Counted from the first letter of the stretch, positions 8,062-17,372 are shown. The stretch is 64,000 nt of DNA from Veillonella sp. 3310 (GCF_003999875.1 NZ_RQVJ01000001.1:124001-188000), one strand, 5' to 3'. Notes: generated by a model from the letters alone, not told the origin. Numbers and translations are program-made.

Positions 8062-9798
8062 TCAATTGTTTTGAGTATTTTCCATATACCCCTCAGGTGC
8101 TTTAGGTTCTACTACAATGTCGTTATGGGTGGTAAAGATGACATAGCCCAACGGTGATCCAGGTGGCTTTTTAATGTGTTTCACTAGGGTGTAGTCTACG
8201 GTTACTTTAGAAGTATCTTTTCCTTTGCTAAAGTATGCAGCAATTTGCGCAGCAGCCTCAATCATTTTAATATCAGGCTCAACGTCAGACCGCAAGATAA
8301 CGTGGGATCCTTGTATATGTTGTGTATGCAACCATAGGTCATTTGGTTTAGCCCAACGATTGGTCAGGTATTCGTTTTGCTGGTTATTTTGCCCCACATA
8401 TACATCCCCATTAGGAATGGTAAAGTGCAAGAAATTATCTTTTTTAATCTTGAAAGGAATCGGCTTTTTGGATTGTCGTAAGATGCCTGCACTTTCACAT
8501 TCGCTACGAATTTCTTGAACAGATTGTTTTGTCGTAGCTAAGGATAAACTGTATTGAATGGATTCCAAATAGGAAAGGCGCATAGAACTTTGTTCTAGTT
8601 GGTATTGACCATTCTTCGTACGATTTTTCATCTTGCGATATAGCTTATAATAGGCTTGCGCATTTTCTGTGATTGACAATGGAGGATCTAAAGGAATCGT
8701 GATATTTTCAGTATTATCAGATAAGACGTTTTGTACTGTTACTTCCGATTCATAGTGATGAGGCAAGTAGCTATAAATCATGAGTAGATCTCCATATGCT
8801 TTGTAGGTATCTGCTTTTGATGTATCATCGAGTTCAGCCTTAATCTTTTCGTGACGGCCTTCTTCTTTTTTGATGGCTGCAGAGATAATTTTTTCTAGCT
8901 CTTTTCCTGCTGTGTGGATAGCGCCTAGTTTTGCCACATCTTGTGAAAGAGCCTCGGAAATCGTAGCGTATTGTATGGTATCAACAATGGTGTGAGGGAA
9001 ACTTTCAGAGATAGGTATGGGCGTTAATAAACGTTTGCCAGTAGCCGTGGTATATTGTAATAATCCTTGTGCGCTGAGTAGTTGAGTCTGCAAATTAGTA
9101 AGTCCATCGGTGATACTGCTAATGAGGTCCTCTGTCATCGGTGTAGTTGGTGTTAAATCCATGCGACAACATAGGTCATCTAATAGAACGGGACCGAAGC
9201 CGTTGAAGATGTGACGAATCGTATTGCCCACTGTATCTTGGGAGAAGGATTGTAGTAATTGCGTAATCTCTGGACCAGAGAATTGCATGAGGTCTACACG
9301 AGATGTATTGGGTGGCAATTCATAAGGTAATTTAGGTGCTACAGAACGAACACGGTTCATCAGTGGTGTAACATGAACAAGAGATTCTAAAATCATCCCA
9401 TCTTGCACGAAGATACAGTTCGAATATTTGCCCATTAGTTCTACATAAATTTCATTCACAACGATGGAACCATCTAAGCCTAATTTGTCGGCTGTAATCC
9501 GGATAATACGGTCCCCATGTAATTGCTCGATATTTGTGATGCGAGCTCCTTCAATATGTTTACGTAAATACATAATGAGAGATGTAGGCTCCTTGGGAGC
9601 ATCCACAATTTTGTCCGTGACATAGATAGACGGAGCGCTACCTACAGTAATTACTAAGTAGGGACTTGTGGTAGGCGTATTAATTTTTAAGAGTATACTT
9701 GTTTTATCTATCTGCTGAATGCGTTGAATCTGACCATTACCGACTTGGTCGTTCAGTTCACGTATTAATACAGATAATGTTAAACCATCTAAATTCAT
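8062..9798 (-). CDS. rqcH: Rqc2 homologue RqcH (NFACT family, formerly fibronectin-binding protein)
   Basis: A ribosome-associated quality-control factor that adds C-terminal alanine tails to nascent chains on stalled 50S subunits. It has 578 residues. NFACT-N occupies about 1-220, beginning with the family hallmark MNLDGLTLSVLI. HhH and long helical/coiled-coil regions follow (about 270-450). The C-terminal NFACT-R domain (about 455-550) carries the signature NDLWLHTQHIQGSHV. The start has AAAGGA just upstream. It is a single gene facing away from yicC. Confidence 0.94.
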   Translation of the reverse strand: MNLDGLTLSVLIRELNDQVGNGQIQRIQQIDKTSILLKINTPTTSPYLVITVGSAPSIYVTDKIVDAPKEPTSLIMYLRKHIEGARITNIEQLHGDRIIRITADKLGLDGSIVVNEIYVELMGKYSNCIFVQDGMILESLVHVTPLMNRVRSVAPKLPYELPPNTSRVDLMQFSGPEITQLLQSFSQDTVGNTIRHIFNGFGPVLLDDLCCRMDLTPTTPMTEDLISSITDGLTNLQTQLLSAQGLLQYTTATGKRLLTPIPISESFPHTIVDTIQYATISEALSQDVAKLGAIHTAGKELEKIISAAIKKEEGRHEKIKAELDDTSKADTYKAYGDLLMIYSYLPHHYESEVTVQNVLSDNTENITIPLDPPLSITENAQAYYKLYRKMKNRTKNGQYQLEQSSMRLSYLESIQYSLSLATTKQSVQEIRSECESAGILRQSKKPIPFKIKKDNFLHFTIPNGDVYVGQNNQQNEYLTNRWAKPNDLWLHTQHIQGSHVILRSDVEPDIKMIEAAAQIAAYFSKGKDTSKVTVDYTLVKHIKKPPGSPLGYVIFTTHNDIVVEPKAPEGYMENTQNN

Positions 9799-9969
9799 GA
9801 AAATCCTTTCGTTATAGGTATATCGTATTTTTAAATGCTATTACTCTAATAGTATACACTAATCTACTAATAGGAGATATAGGAAGTATTAGTTCACATT
9901 TAAGGAATTATATTTTATAACATATATCACTAAGTTCTATAAATGATAGTATTATTTTTGCGCCTACCG

Positions 9970-9978
9970 TGCTATACT
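9970..9978 (+). promoter_or_regulatory. Extended -10 promoter for yicC-gmk-rpoZ
   Basis: TGC-TATACT lies 39 nt before the yicC start, with no convincing -35. The same nine bases TGCTATACT occur in the probable promoters of rpsB (55877) and the thiC riboswitch (51248), which strengthens each call. Confidence 0.55.
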
Positions 9979-10016
9979 GAAAGATAAGAAATAGAACGGA
10001 AGCGCGAGGTAAATCC

Positions 10017-10898
10017 ATGAACAGTATGACAGGCTTTGGTCGCGGCATAGTGACTACAGAAACAGGAAGTTTCCAAGTAGAAATTAAAACAGTAAATACA
10101 CGATATTGTGACATTACTATTAAAAGCCCTAAACAATTTAATGTATTCGAAGATAAAGTGAGACGATTGATCCAAAATGCTTTCCAACGAGGTAAGGTAG
10201 AAGTTGCTATTCTCTATAAAGAATCTGGTGAGCAAGAAAAAGACTTGAGTATGAATCGTGCTTTATGTGGACAGATTAAACAATTTTTAGTGGATGAAGG
10301 ATTCTATACGGATGTGAAAGAGGTCCCTTTATCGGCGATTATGTCCATTTCCTCGGACTGGATCACTGTAGAAGAACCACCTACTGACGAAGAGGCAATA
10401 GGTCGTGCCTTAGAAGAGGCTACAAAGTTAGCTATAGACGGTGTTCTTGCTATGCGTGCTAAAGAAGGCATTGCCATGAAAGAAGATATTTCTTTACGAT
10501 TGCAAGGTATTGAAACATTGTTCGCTTATATGGAAAGTAGAAGAGATGTGGCCCTAGCGCATCATGAAGAACGATTATTGCAACGAATTCAAACGATGCT
10601 AGATAAAGTGGGCGTAGACTTTCAAGAAGAACGATTTATGCAAGAAGTGGCGATACTTTCAGATAAAGTAGATATATCAGAAGAGATTGCTCGATTTGCC
10701 TCACATGTGGTACAATTAAAAGAAATCCTTGAGGAAGAAGGACCTATTGGACGCAAATTAGATTTCTTGTTACAAGAAATGAATCGTGAGGTCAATACGA
10801 TGGGATCTAAGGGGAATGAAATTACAATTGTAGATACAGTTGTACAATTGAAAGTAGAGTTAGAAAAAGTAAGAGAGCAAATTCAGAATATAGAATAA
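10017..10898 (+). CDS. yicC: YicC/YloC-family endoribonuclease
   Basis: A 293-residue protein of the YicC family (MNSMTGFGRG start; C-terminal DUF1732 block FLLQEMNREVNTMGSK near residue 258). Characterised members are metal-dependent endoribonucleases involved in mRNA or sRNA turnover. The neighbours gmk and rpoZ reproduce the conserved Firmicute order yloC-(remA)-gmk-rpoZ; remA is absent here. Family assignment is firm; the specific RNA targets are unknown. Confidence 0.93.
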   Translation: MNSMTGFGRGIVTTETGSFQVEIKTVNTRYCDITIKSPKQFNVFEDKVRRLIQNAFQRGKVEVAILYKESGEQEKDLSMNRALCGQIKQFLVDEGFYTDVKEVPLSAIMSISSDWITVEEPPTDEEAIGRALEEATKLAIDGVLAMRAKEGIAMKEDISLRLQGIETLFAYMESRRDVALAHHEERLLQRIQTMLDKVGVDFQEERFMQEVAILSDKVDISEEIARFASHVVQLKEILEEEGPIGRKLDFLLQEMNREVNTMGSKGNEITIVDTVVQLKVELEKVREQIQNIE

Positions 10899-10922
10899 TA
10901 TGTAAGTAGTACTGGAGTTATC

Positions 10923-11555
10923 ATGTCTGATAAAGGAATATTAATCGTCATTTCAGGACCATCTGGGGCAGGAAAAGGCACGATTTGTGCAGAACTCCGC
11001 AAACAAATGCCAAACTTGGTCTATTCTGTATCGATGACTACACGTCAACCACGAGTGGGTGAAGAAGAGGGCATTAGCTATTTCTTCCGAGATGTAGATA
11101 CGTTTGAAAAATTAATCAAAGAAGATGCATTCTTAGAATATGCAAAAGTGTACGATAATTATTATGGTACACCGAAAGAGCACGTGATGAATTTATTAGA
11201 AGAAGGCAAAAGTGTGATTTTGGAGATTGATATTCAAGGTGCTATGAAGGTAAAAGAATCCTACAGTGATGCGGTCTTTATCTACGTTGTACCGCCGTCA
11301 TTAGATGTGCTGACATCTCGTCTGCATGGTCGTGGTACAGATGATAAAGAAGTAATTCATAAACGTTTATCGTTGGCTTGTTCTGAACTGGCTTTGGCAC
11401 ATCGTTATGATTATATTGTCGTCAATGATGATTTAGAGGATGCCATTGAAAGAACTGCATCTATCTTGCGTGCTGAAACGTGTAAAATCAGTCGCAACAA
11501 AGAAAAGATTCAATACATTTACAAACGATATAGCAATGAACAAGAACAACAATAA
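10923..11555 (+). CDS. gmk: Guanylate kinase
   Basis: Phosphorylates GMP to GDP with ATP. The P-loop GPSGAGKGT is at residues 12-20. The GMP-binding region contains SVSMTTRQPRVGE and YAKVYDNYYGTPK, and ILEIDIQGA is the next conserved block. The 210-residue length is normal. It lies 24 bp after yicC and 30 bp before rpoZ, so the three are very probably one transcript. Confidence 0.96.
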   Translation: MSDKGILIVISGPSGAGKGTICAELRKQMPNLVYSVSMTTRQPRVGEEEGISYFFRDVDTFEKLIKEDAFLEYAKVYDNYYGTPKEHVMNLLEEGKSVILEIDIQGAMKVKESYSDAVFIYVVPPSLDVLTSRLHGRGTDDKEVIHKRLSLACSELALAHRYDYIVVNDDLEDAIERTASILRAETCKISRNKEKIQYIYKRYSNEQEQQ

Positions 11556-11585
11556 TATAGTAAGTAGATAAAGGAGACTTTCATT

Positions 11586-11798
11586 ATGATGGTAGAACCG
11601 CATTTAAAAGATTTGGAAAAACAAGTGGACAGCAAGTACACATTGGTCACATTAGCTGCTAAGCGTGCTCGTGAATTGACAGACGGAGACCCGTCCTTGG
11701 TAGGAGAAGTAGGAACAGAAAACCCTGTATCCATTGCTTTGTATGAAATCGCAGCAGAACAAGTAGGTTTCGAACGTACTAAAGATGGTGTGAAATAA
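11586..11798 (+). CDS. rpoZ: DNA-directed RNA polymerase omega subunit
   Basis: A small (70-residue) omega subunit that assists beta-prime folding and RNA polymerase assembly. The family core SKYTLVTLAAKRARELTDG is clear. There are two adjacent ATGs at 11586 and 11589; AAGGAG at about 11571 suits either. It is the last gene of the yicC-gmk-rpoZ group, followed by a strong terminator. Confidence 0.94.
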   Translation: MMVEPHLKDLEKQVDSKYTLVTLAAKRARELTDGDPSLVGEVGTENPVSIALYEIAAEQVGFERTKDGVK

Positions 11799-11818
11799 GT
11801 TTACATTATGATTATAAG

Positions 11819-11868
11819 ATGCCTAATGAATAGAGGAATCAAAACTGTATTCATTAGGTATTTTTTTT
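11819..11868 (+). terminator. Rho-independent terminator after rpoZ
   Basis: A 14-bp stem with one G:U pair (11819-11832 with 11848-11861) followed by eight T's. The arm GCCTAATGA also appears in the terminator after the first giant receptor (29421), probably coincidence or common usage. Confidence 0.9.
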
Positions 11869-11978
11869 ACGTATACTACATTCCTAAAAGCTATAATAAA
11901 AGGCACTACAAAGGTAGAAAATATAAGGGAAGTAGGGTATAATTAAACTGTTCATGTAAATATTTATTGGAGGTTTAT

Positions 11979-12473
11979 ATGGCTAAAGATTGTTCATTTG
12001 ATGTAGTATCCGAAGTGGATATGCAAGAAGTAGATAATGCAGTAAATCAAGCGAAGAAAGAAATCGGTACACGGTACGATTTCCGTAATAGCAAAGCAGA
12101 TATAGAACATGATGGTGACACGATTAAAATTCATTGCGATGATGAATATAAATTAGGTGCAATTATTGATGTATTAAAAGGTAAAATGGTAAAACGTAAT
12201 GTGGCCATTAAAAATTTAGAGTATGGTAAAATTGAACCAGCATCTGGCGGTACTGTACGCCAAGTTGTGACTATCAAAAATGGTATCTCTAAAGAGGTGG
12301 CTAAGGATGTTGTTAAATTAATCAAAAACATGAAATTAAAAGTGACAGCTCAAATTATGGAAGACCAAGTACGTGTAGCAGGAAAAGATAAAGATCAATT
12401 GCAAGCAGTGATTACCATGCTTCGTGAACAAGATTTACCTGTGGAATTACAATTTGTGAATTTCCGTTCTTAA
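11979..12473 (+). CDS. yajQ: YajQ-family cyclic-di-GMP/nucleotide-binding protein
   Basis: A 164-residue YajQ-family protein made of two ferredoxin-like domains. The start AKDCSFDVVSEVDMQEV and the end LREQDLPVELQFVNFR are both family hallmarks. Members bind c-di-GMP or nucleic acids; the cellular role here is unknown. The ATG at 11979 is chosen over an upstream TTG because GGAGG (11969-11973) would be inside the longer version. It is separated from cbiD by only 54 bp. Confidence 0.92.
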   Translation: MAKDCSFDVVSEVDMQEVDNAVNQAKKEIGTRYDFRNSKADIEHDGDTIKIHCDDEYKLGAIIDVLKGKMVKRNVAIKNLEYGKIEPASGGTVRQVVTIKNGISKEVAKDVVKLIKNMKLKVTAQIMEDQVRVAGKDKDQLQAVITMLREQDLPVELQFVNFRS

Positions 12474-12482
12474 TCAAATAAA

Positions 12483-12506
12483 GGAGCATCACCCAATGGA
12501 TGCTCC
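12483..12506 (+). terminator. Hairpin between yajQ and cbiD
   Basis: GGAGCATC (12483-12490) pairs perfectly with GATGCTCC (12499-12506); an interrupted T-rich stretch follows. This is a moderate terminator or attenuator in a 54-bp gap. No cobalamin riboswitch fits in this space, so cbi expression probably depends partly on read-through from yajQ. Confidence 0.6.
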
Positions 12507-12527
12507 TATTTTATCATGTGAGGGACT

Positions 12528-13646
12528 ATGAACGTAGAAGATATGCGTGGTGGTTACACCACTGGTTCCTGTGCAACAGCAGGGGTGAAAGCTGGACTCT
12601 TAGCCCTAATCGAAGAAGAAATTGTTGACCAAGTTTCTATACGAAACCCGCAAGATGCTTTCATCGATGTACCTATTGCCAAGGTAGAAGTAGTATCCCC
12701 AACAGAGGCAATGGTAACAGTTGTGAAAGACGGCGGTGATGACCCAGATGTTACACATGGCACGGACATTGTGACTACGGTAACAGTCAATCAATCGGGC
12801 GCCATTACTTACGAGGCGGGATTCGGGGTTGGTACAGTAACGAAACCAGGACTAGCATTACCTGTAGGAGAGCCTGCCATCAATCCAGGTCCTAGAACAA
12901 TGATTTCCTATGTGTTCGATGAACTAGTACCAAAGGGTATGGGAATCCATGTGAAAGTCTCTGTCCCAGCAGGAGAAAGCTTAGCTAGAAAAACTTTGAA
13001 TGGCACCCTTGGTATTGAAGGTGGTATTTCTATCATTGGCACTACAGGTATTGTAAAACCTATGAGTGAAGAAGGATTCAAAAACTCCTTAGTACCGCAA
13101 TTGCGAGTCATGAAAGAAGCAGGTTATACAACGGCTATCCTTGTACCGGGACGCATTGGTCAAGAAATTGCTAAGGAACAACTAGGTATTTCTATCAATC
13201 AAATGGCGGAAACTAGTAATTTTATCGGCTTTATGCTAGAACAATGTGTCAAAATTGGCTTTAAAAATATTCTCATCATTGGTCATATTGGTAAAATTAT
13301 TAAGCTCGCTAGCGGTAGCTTTCATACCCATAATCGTATGAGTGATGGTCGTATGGAAACGATCGTTGCCTATGCAGCCTTAGAAGGGGCATCCCAACAG
13401 GTTTGTGAAGAATTGATGGAATGTCGCACCACAGAGGCGGCTATGCCAATTATAGAACGAGAACACTTGGAGGGCATTTATCAGCGTGTAGCGGATCGAG
13501 CGTCTATGCGTTCCATGCGATATATTGCACAAGATGCAAAGGTTGGTATTATCATATCTACCTTGGATGGCACTATACTGGCTGTCGATGAGGTAGCGAA
13601 ACAAATAGGAGAAGAAGAATCATGGCACATACCTTGTATGTCGTAG
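12528..13646 (+). CDS. cbiD: Cobalt-precorrin-5B C1-methyltransferase CbiD
   Basis: Adds the C-1 methyl group in the anaerobic (early cobalt insertion) cobalamin pathway. It has 372 residues. The start RGGYTTGSCATAG is the CbiD signature, and GHIGKIIKLA (about residue 249) is a further conserved block. It is the first gene of the overlapping cbi operon, and its last 25 bp overlap cbiE. Confidence 0.95.
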   Translation: MNVEDMRGGYTTGSCATAGVKAGLLALIEEEIVDQVSIRNPQDAFIDVPIAKVEVVSPTEAMVTVVKDGGDDPDVTHGTDIVTTVTVNQSGAITYEAGFGVGTVTKPGLALPVGEPAINPGPRTMISYVFDELVPKGMGIHVKVSVPAGESLARKTLNGTLGIEGGISIIGTTGIVKPMSEEGFKNSLVPQLRVMKEAGYTTAILVPGRIGQEIAKEQLGISINQMAETSNFIGFMLEQCVKIGFKNILIIGHIGKIIKLASGSFHTHNRMSDGRMETIVAYAALEGASQQVCEELMECRTTEAAMPIIEREHLEGIYQRVADRASMRSMRYIAQDAKVGIIISTLDGTILAVDEVAKQIGEEESWHIPCMS

Positions 13647-14248
13647 GTATTGGCCCTGGGAACCCAGAGTATGTAGTACCTAGAGGATTACATCTCATTC
13701 AGCAGGCTAAGGTTTTGGTAGGAAGTGAACGGGCATTAGAAGATTTTGCTCAGCCTGGTCAATTAACCTTTCCCATAGCGAAATTAGCACCTATGGCTGA
13801 ATGGATGGGACAGCAACTACAATCCAATGATATTGTAGTGTTAGTCAGTGGTGATACAGGATATTATTCCTTGTTGCCATACTTAAAAACTAAATTCCCC
13901 AACAATCCAATCGATGTGACGCCGGGGATTAGTTCTATGACATTTGCTTTTGCCAGACTAGGTGAAGTGTGGCACAATGCAGATTTAATGAGCTTTCACG
14001 GTCGTCGACCAGAAGAGAAAGATTTGTATTATGCAGAAGGGCGTAAGTTAGGATTTTTAACAGATCCTGAACAAAATCCTGCCTATATTGCAACATATTT
14101 AATCGAAGAGCATGGTTGGCCGAAGGATACAAAGGCGGCTGCCTGTGAACGATTGAGTTATGAAGATGAGCGTATTGAACGCGGTACATTAGAAGAATTA
14201 CAGACATTGGAGGGCTTTGGGCACTCCGTAATGGTGGTATTAGGATGA
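13622..14248 (+). CDS. cbiE: Cobalt-precorrin-7 C5-methyltransferase CbiE
   Basis: A SAM-dependent uroporphyrin-III-type methyltransferase that methylates C-5 of the corrin ring. The tetrapyrrole methylase motif VVGIGPGNPEYV is at the N-terminus. VLVSGDTGYY (about 75-84) and TPGISSMTFAFARL (about 100-113) follow. It overlaps cbiD by 25 bp and cbiT by 4 bp, indicating translational coupling. Here E and T are separate genes rather than a fused CobL. Confidence 0.93.
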   Translation: MAHTLYVVGIGPGNPEYVVPRGLHLIQQAKVLVGSERALEDFAQPGQLTFPIAKLAPMAEWMGQQLQSNDIVVLVSGDTGYYSLLPYLKTKFPNNPIDVTPGISSMTFAFARLGEVWHNADLMSFHGRRPEEKDLYYAEGRKLGFLTDPEQNPAYIATYLIEEHGWPKDTKAAACERLSYEDERIERGTLEELQTLEGFGHSVMVVLG

Positions 14249-14826
14249 GACATTTTTTTGGAATTGAAGACGAGGAATTTATTCGTGGCGACGTGCCCAT
14301 GACGAAAAAAGAAATTCGCATGGTTGTTATGAATGAAGCTCGAATTGAAGAAGATAGCGTTGTCCTTGATGTAGGAGCTGGTACAGGTTCTATTTCTATT
14401 GAAGCTGCTTTAGGGGCTCCGAAAGGACATGTATATGCCATAGAACGCTTTGAAAAAGCGACAGATTTAATTCGTCAAAATCAAGAAAAATTTGGCGTGA
14501 AAAACTTAACGATTATTGAGGCAAAAGCGCCAGAAGGTATGGAAGATTTACCAGAATTAGACGCTGTTATCATTGGCGGTAGTGCTGGTGGTATGGGTAC
14601 CATTATGGACGAAGCCACACGATTGTTAAAAGTGGGTGGTCGTCTTGTGGTAACAGCTGTTACTATGGAAACTGGCTATACTATTTTGAAAGAGTTAAAA
14701 GGTAGACCATACACGTATGAAGGATTTCAAATGCAAGTGAGCCGTTTCAGAAAGGCTGGCCCGTACCATTTATTAAATCCATTGAGCCCTATTTTTATCG
14801 TAACTGCAGTGAAACAGGAGGCATAA
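14245..14826 (+). CDS. cbiT: Cobalt-precorrin-6B C15-methyltransferase (decarboxylating) CbiT
   Basis: Methylates C-15 and decarboxylates the C-12 acetate side chain. It has 193 residues. The class I Rossmann SAM motif DVGAGTGSISIE is at about residues 39-50, followed by AIERFEKA and AVIIGGSAGGMG. The neighbouring CbiE performs the C-5 methylation. The 4-bp overlap with cbiE and 1-bp gap to cbiF place it firmly in the operon. Confidence 0.93.
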   Translation: MRHFFGIEDEEFIRGDVPMTKKEIRMVVMNEARIEEDSVVLDVGAGTGSISIEAALGAPKGHVYAIERFEKATDLIRQNQEKFGVKNLTIIEAKAPEGMEDLPELDAVIIGGSAGGMGTIMDEATRLLKVGGRLVVTAVTMETGYTILKELKGRPYTYEGFQMQVSRFRKAGPYHLLNPLSPIFIVTAVKQEA

Positions 14827-14827
14827 T

Positions 14828-15586
14828 ATGGCACAAGTACATATCGTGGGCGCAGGCCCTGGAGATCCAGAATTAATTACCCGTAAGGGGTATCGATTGG
14901 TACAAGAAGCAGATGTAGTCATCTATGCTGGTTCCTTGGTAAATCCAGCGATTTTAGAAGCTTGTAAAGAGGGTTGTGAGATCCACAATTCTGCGTCTAT
15001 GAGTTTAGATAATGTGTTAGCAGTAACAAAAGCTAGCGTTGCAGAAGGTAAAACAGTAGTGCGCTTGCACACAGGTGACCCTGCCATCTATGGAGCCATC
15101 CAAGAACAAATGGATGCCTTAAAAGAAATGGGTATTACCTATGATGTAACACCTGGGGTAAGTTCTTTCTTGGCAACGGCAGCAGCCTTGCAACAAGAGT
15201 ACACATTGCCTAATGTAACCCAAACTGTCATCATCACTCGCATGGAAGGCAGAACGCCTATGCCAGAAAAAGAAAAATTATCTATGTTGGCTAGCCATGG
15301 CGCTACTATGTGCATTTTCTTGTCTGTACAAATGATTGATAAAGTGGCAGCAGAATTAATTGAAGGTGGCTACGATAAAACGACACCAGTGGCTATCGTT
15401 GTGAAAGCATCTTGGCCAGACCAACGCATCATTCGTGGCACTTTAGAAACGATTGCTGATGTGGTGGCAGAAGAAGGCGTTATTCGCCAAGCTATGATTG
15501 TAGTAAGCCGTGTACTGGATACAGATTATGAATTATCTAAACTCTATGACAAAGGCTTTGCCCATATGTATCGAGATGCGAAGTAA
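14828..15586 (+). CDS. cbiF: Cobalt-precorrin-4 C11-methyltransferase CbiF
   Basis: A tetrapyrrole methylase adding the C-11 methyl group. It has 252 residues. The start VHIVGAGPGDPELIT, the YAGSLVNP segment and VVRLHTGDPAIYGA (about 78-91) are typical of CbiF/CobM. The TAA stop overlaps the ATG of cbiG (TAATG), a coupling arrangement repeated twice more downstream in this operon. Confidence 0.94.
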   Translation: MAQVHIVGAGPGDPELITRKGYRLVQEADVVIYAGSLVNPAILEACKEGCEIHNSASMSLDNVLAVTKASVAEGKTVVRLHTGDPAIYGAIQEQMDALKEMGITYDVTPGVSSFLATAAALQQEYTLPNVTQTVIITRMEGRTPMPEKEKLSMLASHGATMCIFLSVQMIDKVAAELIEGGYDKTTPVAIVVKASWPDQRIIRGTLETIADVVAEEGVIRQAMIVVSRVLDTDYELSKLYDKGFAHMYRDAK

Positions 15587-16686
15587 TGAAGATTGCTATT
15601 GTATCTGTTACAAAACGGGGCGCGACCCTTGGACAACAAGTACGCAGGGCTTACGTGCAAGAACATGTGGTAGATTGTTATGAAAAGGAAGATCGTGAAA
15701 GTGGAGACACAGCGATTTCTTTTTCTTCCTTGAAACTACATATAGAACAGTTGTGGAAAGACTACGACCGCATCTTATTCATCATGGCCACAGGTATTGT
15801 AGTGCGCATGATTGCCCCTTTTATCAAGCATAAATCAGAGGATCCAGCCATATTAGTCATGGATGAAGGTGGTCACTTTGTGATTAGTCTTTTATCGGGT
15901 CACTTAGGTGGTGCTAATGAATGGACTAGTGAGGTAGCAATGATTACGGGGGCTACACCAGTGATTACAACAGCTACAGACGTAAATCAGTTGCCTGCGC
16001 CAGATGTATTGGCCCGAAAAATTGGCGCTAAGGTAGAAGACTTCTCTATGCTTATTAAGGTGAATGCTGCTATCGTCAATGGAGAAACTGTCAAATATTA
16101 TTTGGATAGTACCTTGGCAGATGACTTTGAACAAGCTGTGCAAGCACATCAAGTGGACTATGCTCTTTTTCACCCAGAGGAAGCATTCCCATGGGGGGAT
16201 GAGCCAAAGGTTGTGATTACAGATAGAACCATTGATTGTATAGGTGTCACACTGGTGTTACGACCACCGACTATGACGGTAGGCATCGGATGTCGCCGTG
16301 ATACACCGAAAGAATTGATACTTTCAGCGGTAGCAGAATCATTGCAAAATGTAGGACGATCCCCATTAAGTGTCAAAGGAGCGGCCTCAGTTATCGTAAA
16401 AGCTGATGAAATAGGATTATTGGAAGCCATGGAAGCACTAAAATGGCCTATCCAATTTTATACACAAGAAGAAATGGCCCCTTGTATTGAAGAGGCACAA
16501 ATTATAGAATCAAATTTTGTTAAACAAACAATAGGAGTAGGAAACGTATGCGAAACGACAGCACTATTACTAGCGCAGGGGCAGGAGCTACTGCAACACA
16601 AAACAATATTTCCGAGAACAACCGTAGCCATTGCACGGGTACATTACAAGTCATCGGAATCGGACCTGGTAACCCAGAATTCATGA
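15586..16686 (+). CDS. cbiG: Cobalt-precorrin-5A hydrolase CbiG
   Basis: Opens the delta-lactone of cobalt-precorrin-5A, releasing acetaldehyde. It has 366 residues. The N-terminal CbiG domain contains FIMATGIVVRMIAP and LLSGHLGGANEW. The C-terminal domain contains VGIGCRRDTPKE (about residue 229) and ends with the conserved TVAIAR at R351. The last 15 residues (352-366) are non-conserved tail. The final 139 bp overlap cbiH in another frame, and the conserved part of CbiG ends exactly where the conserved part of CbiH begins (16638). Confidence 0.93.
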   Translation: MKIAIVSVTKRGATLGQQVRRAYVQEHVVDCYEKEDRESGDTAISFSSLKLHIEQLWKDYDRILFIMATGIVVRMIAPFIKHKSEDPAILVMDEGGHFVISLLSGHLGGANEWTSEVAMITGATPVITTATDVNQLPAPDVLARKIGAKVEDFSMLIKVNAAIVNGETVKYYLDSTLADDFEQAVQAHQVDYALFHPEEAFPWGDEPKVVITDRTIDCIGVTLVLRPPTMTVGIGCRRDTPKELILSAVAESLQNVGRSPLSVKGAASVIVKADEIGLLEAMEALKWPIQFYTQEEMAPCIEEAQIIESNFVKQTIGVGNVCETTALLLAQGQELLQHKTIFPRTTVAIARVHYKSSESDLVTQNS

Positions 16687-17372
16687 CACCAGAAGCACGT
16701 GAAGCGATTTTACAAGCAGACCGTGTAGTAGGTTACATTACCTATTTAGATTTGATTAAAGACCTGGTAGCAGACAAAGTAACTGTAGGTACAGGCATGA
16801 TGCAAGAAGTGGATCGATGTCAACAAGCTGTAGACTTAGCTGTAGAAGGTCATAAAGTGGTTGTGGTATCCAGTGGTGACCCTGGAGTATATGGCATGGC
16901 GGGTCTTGTCATCGAATTGGCTAATAAAGTGGCAGAAGAAAAACGTCCTCCTGTACATATCGTACCAGGTTTAAGCGCAGTGAACATGGCAGCAGCTGTG
17001 TTGGGTGCGCCATTGATGCATGACTTCGCCGTGATTAGCTTGAGCGATTTGATGACACCATGGGATTTAATTAAAAAACGTGCCGCACTGTGTGCAGAAG
17101 GTGATATGGTTATCGCTTTATATAATCCACGCAGTAAAAAACGTATCACCCATTTAGATGAAGTACGTGAATTGGTATTGAAACATCGTGACCCTAAAAC
17201 ACCAGTGGGGATCGTACAAAAAGCAGGCCGTGCAGGTCAACATATCATCATTTCTGATTTAGAACATTTCCACAAAGAAGAAATCGATATGCAAACATTA
17301 GTTATCATTGGTAATAGCCAAACATATGTGGAAAATGGTCAAATCATTACACCACGAGGATATAAACTGTGA
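16548..17372 (+). CDS. cbiH: Cobalt-precorrin-3B (C17) methyltransferase CbiH
   Basis: A tetrapyrrole methylase for ring contraction and C-17 methylation. The conserved core begins at G31 (GTLQVIGIGPGNPEFMTPEA). VVVSSGDPGVYGMAG (about 104-118) and VPGLSAVNMAAA follow. Residues 1-30 are a Ser/Thr/Asn-rich extension encoded over the conserved 3' end of cbiG. No ATG, GTG or TTG lies between 16548 and G31 in this frame, and AGGAG precedes 16548, so the long start seems real. It ends in a 4-bp overlap with cbiJ. Confidence 0.92.
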   Translation: MRNDSTITSAGAGATATQNNISENNRSHCTGTLQVIGIGPGNPEFMTPEAREAILQADRVVGYITYLDLIKDLVADKVTVGTGMMQEVDRCQQAVDLAVEGHKVVVVSSGDPGVYGMAGLVIELANKVAEEKRPPVHIVPGLSAVNMAAAVLGAPLMHDFAVISLSDLMTPWDLIKKRAALCAEGDMVIALYNPRSKKRITHLDEVRELVLKHRDPKTPVGIVQKAGRAGQHIIISDLEHFHKEEIDMQTLVIIGNSQTYVENGQIITPRGYKL

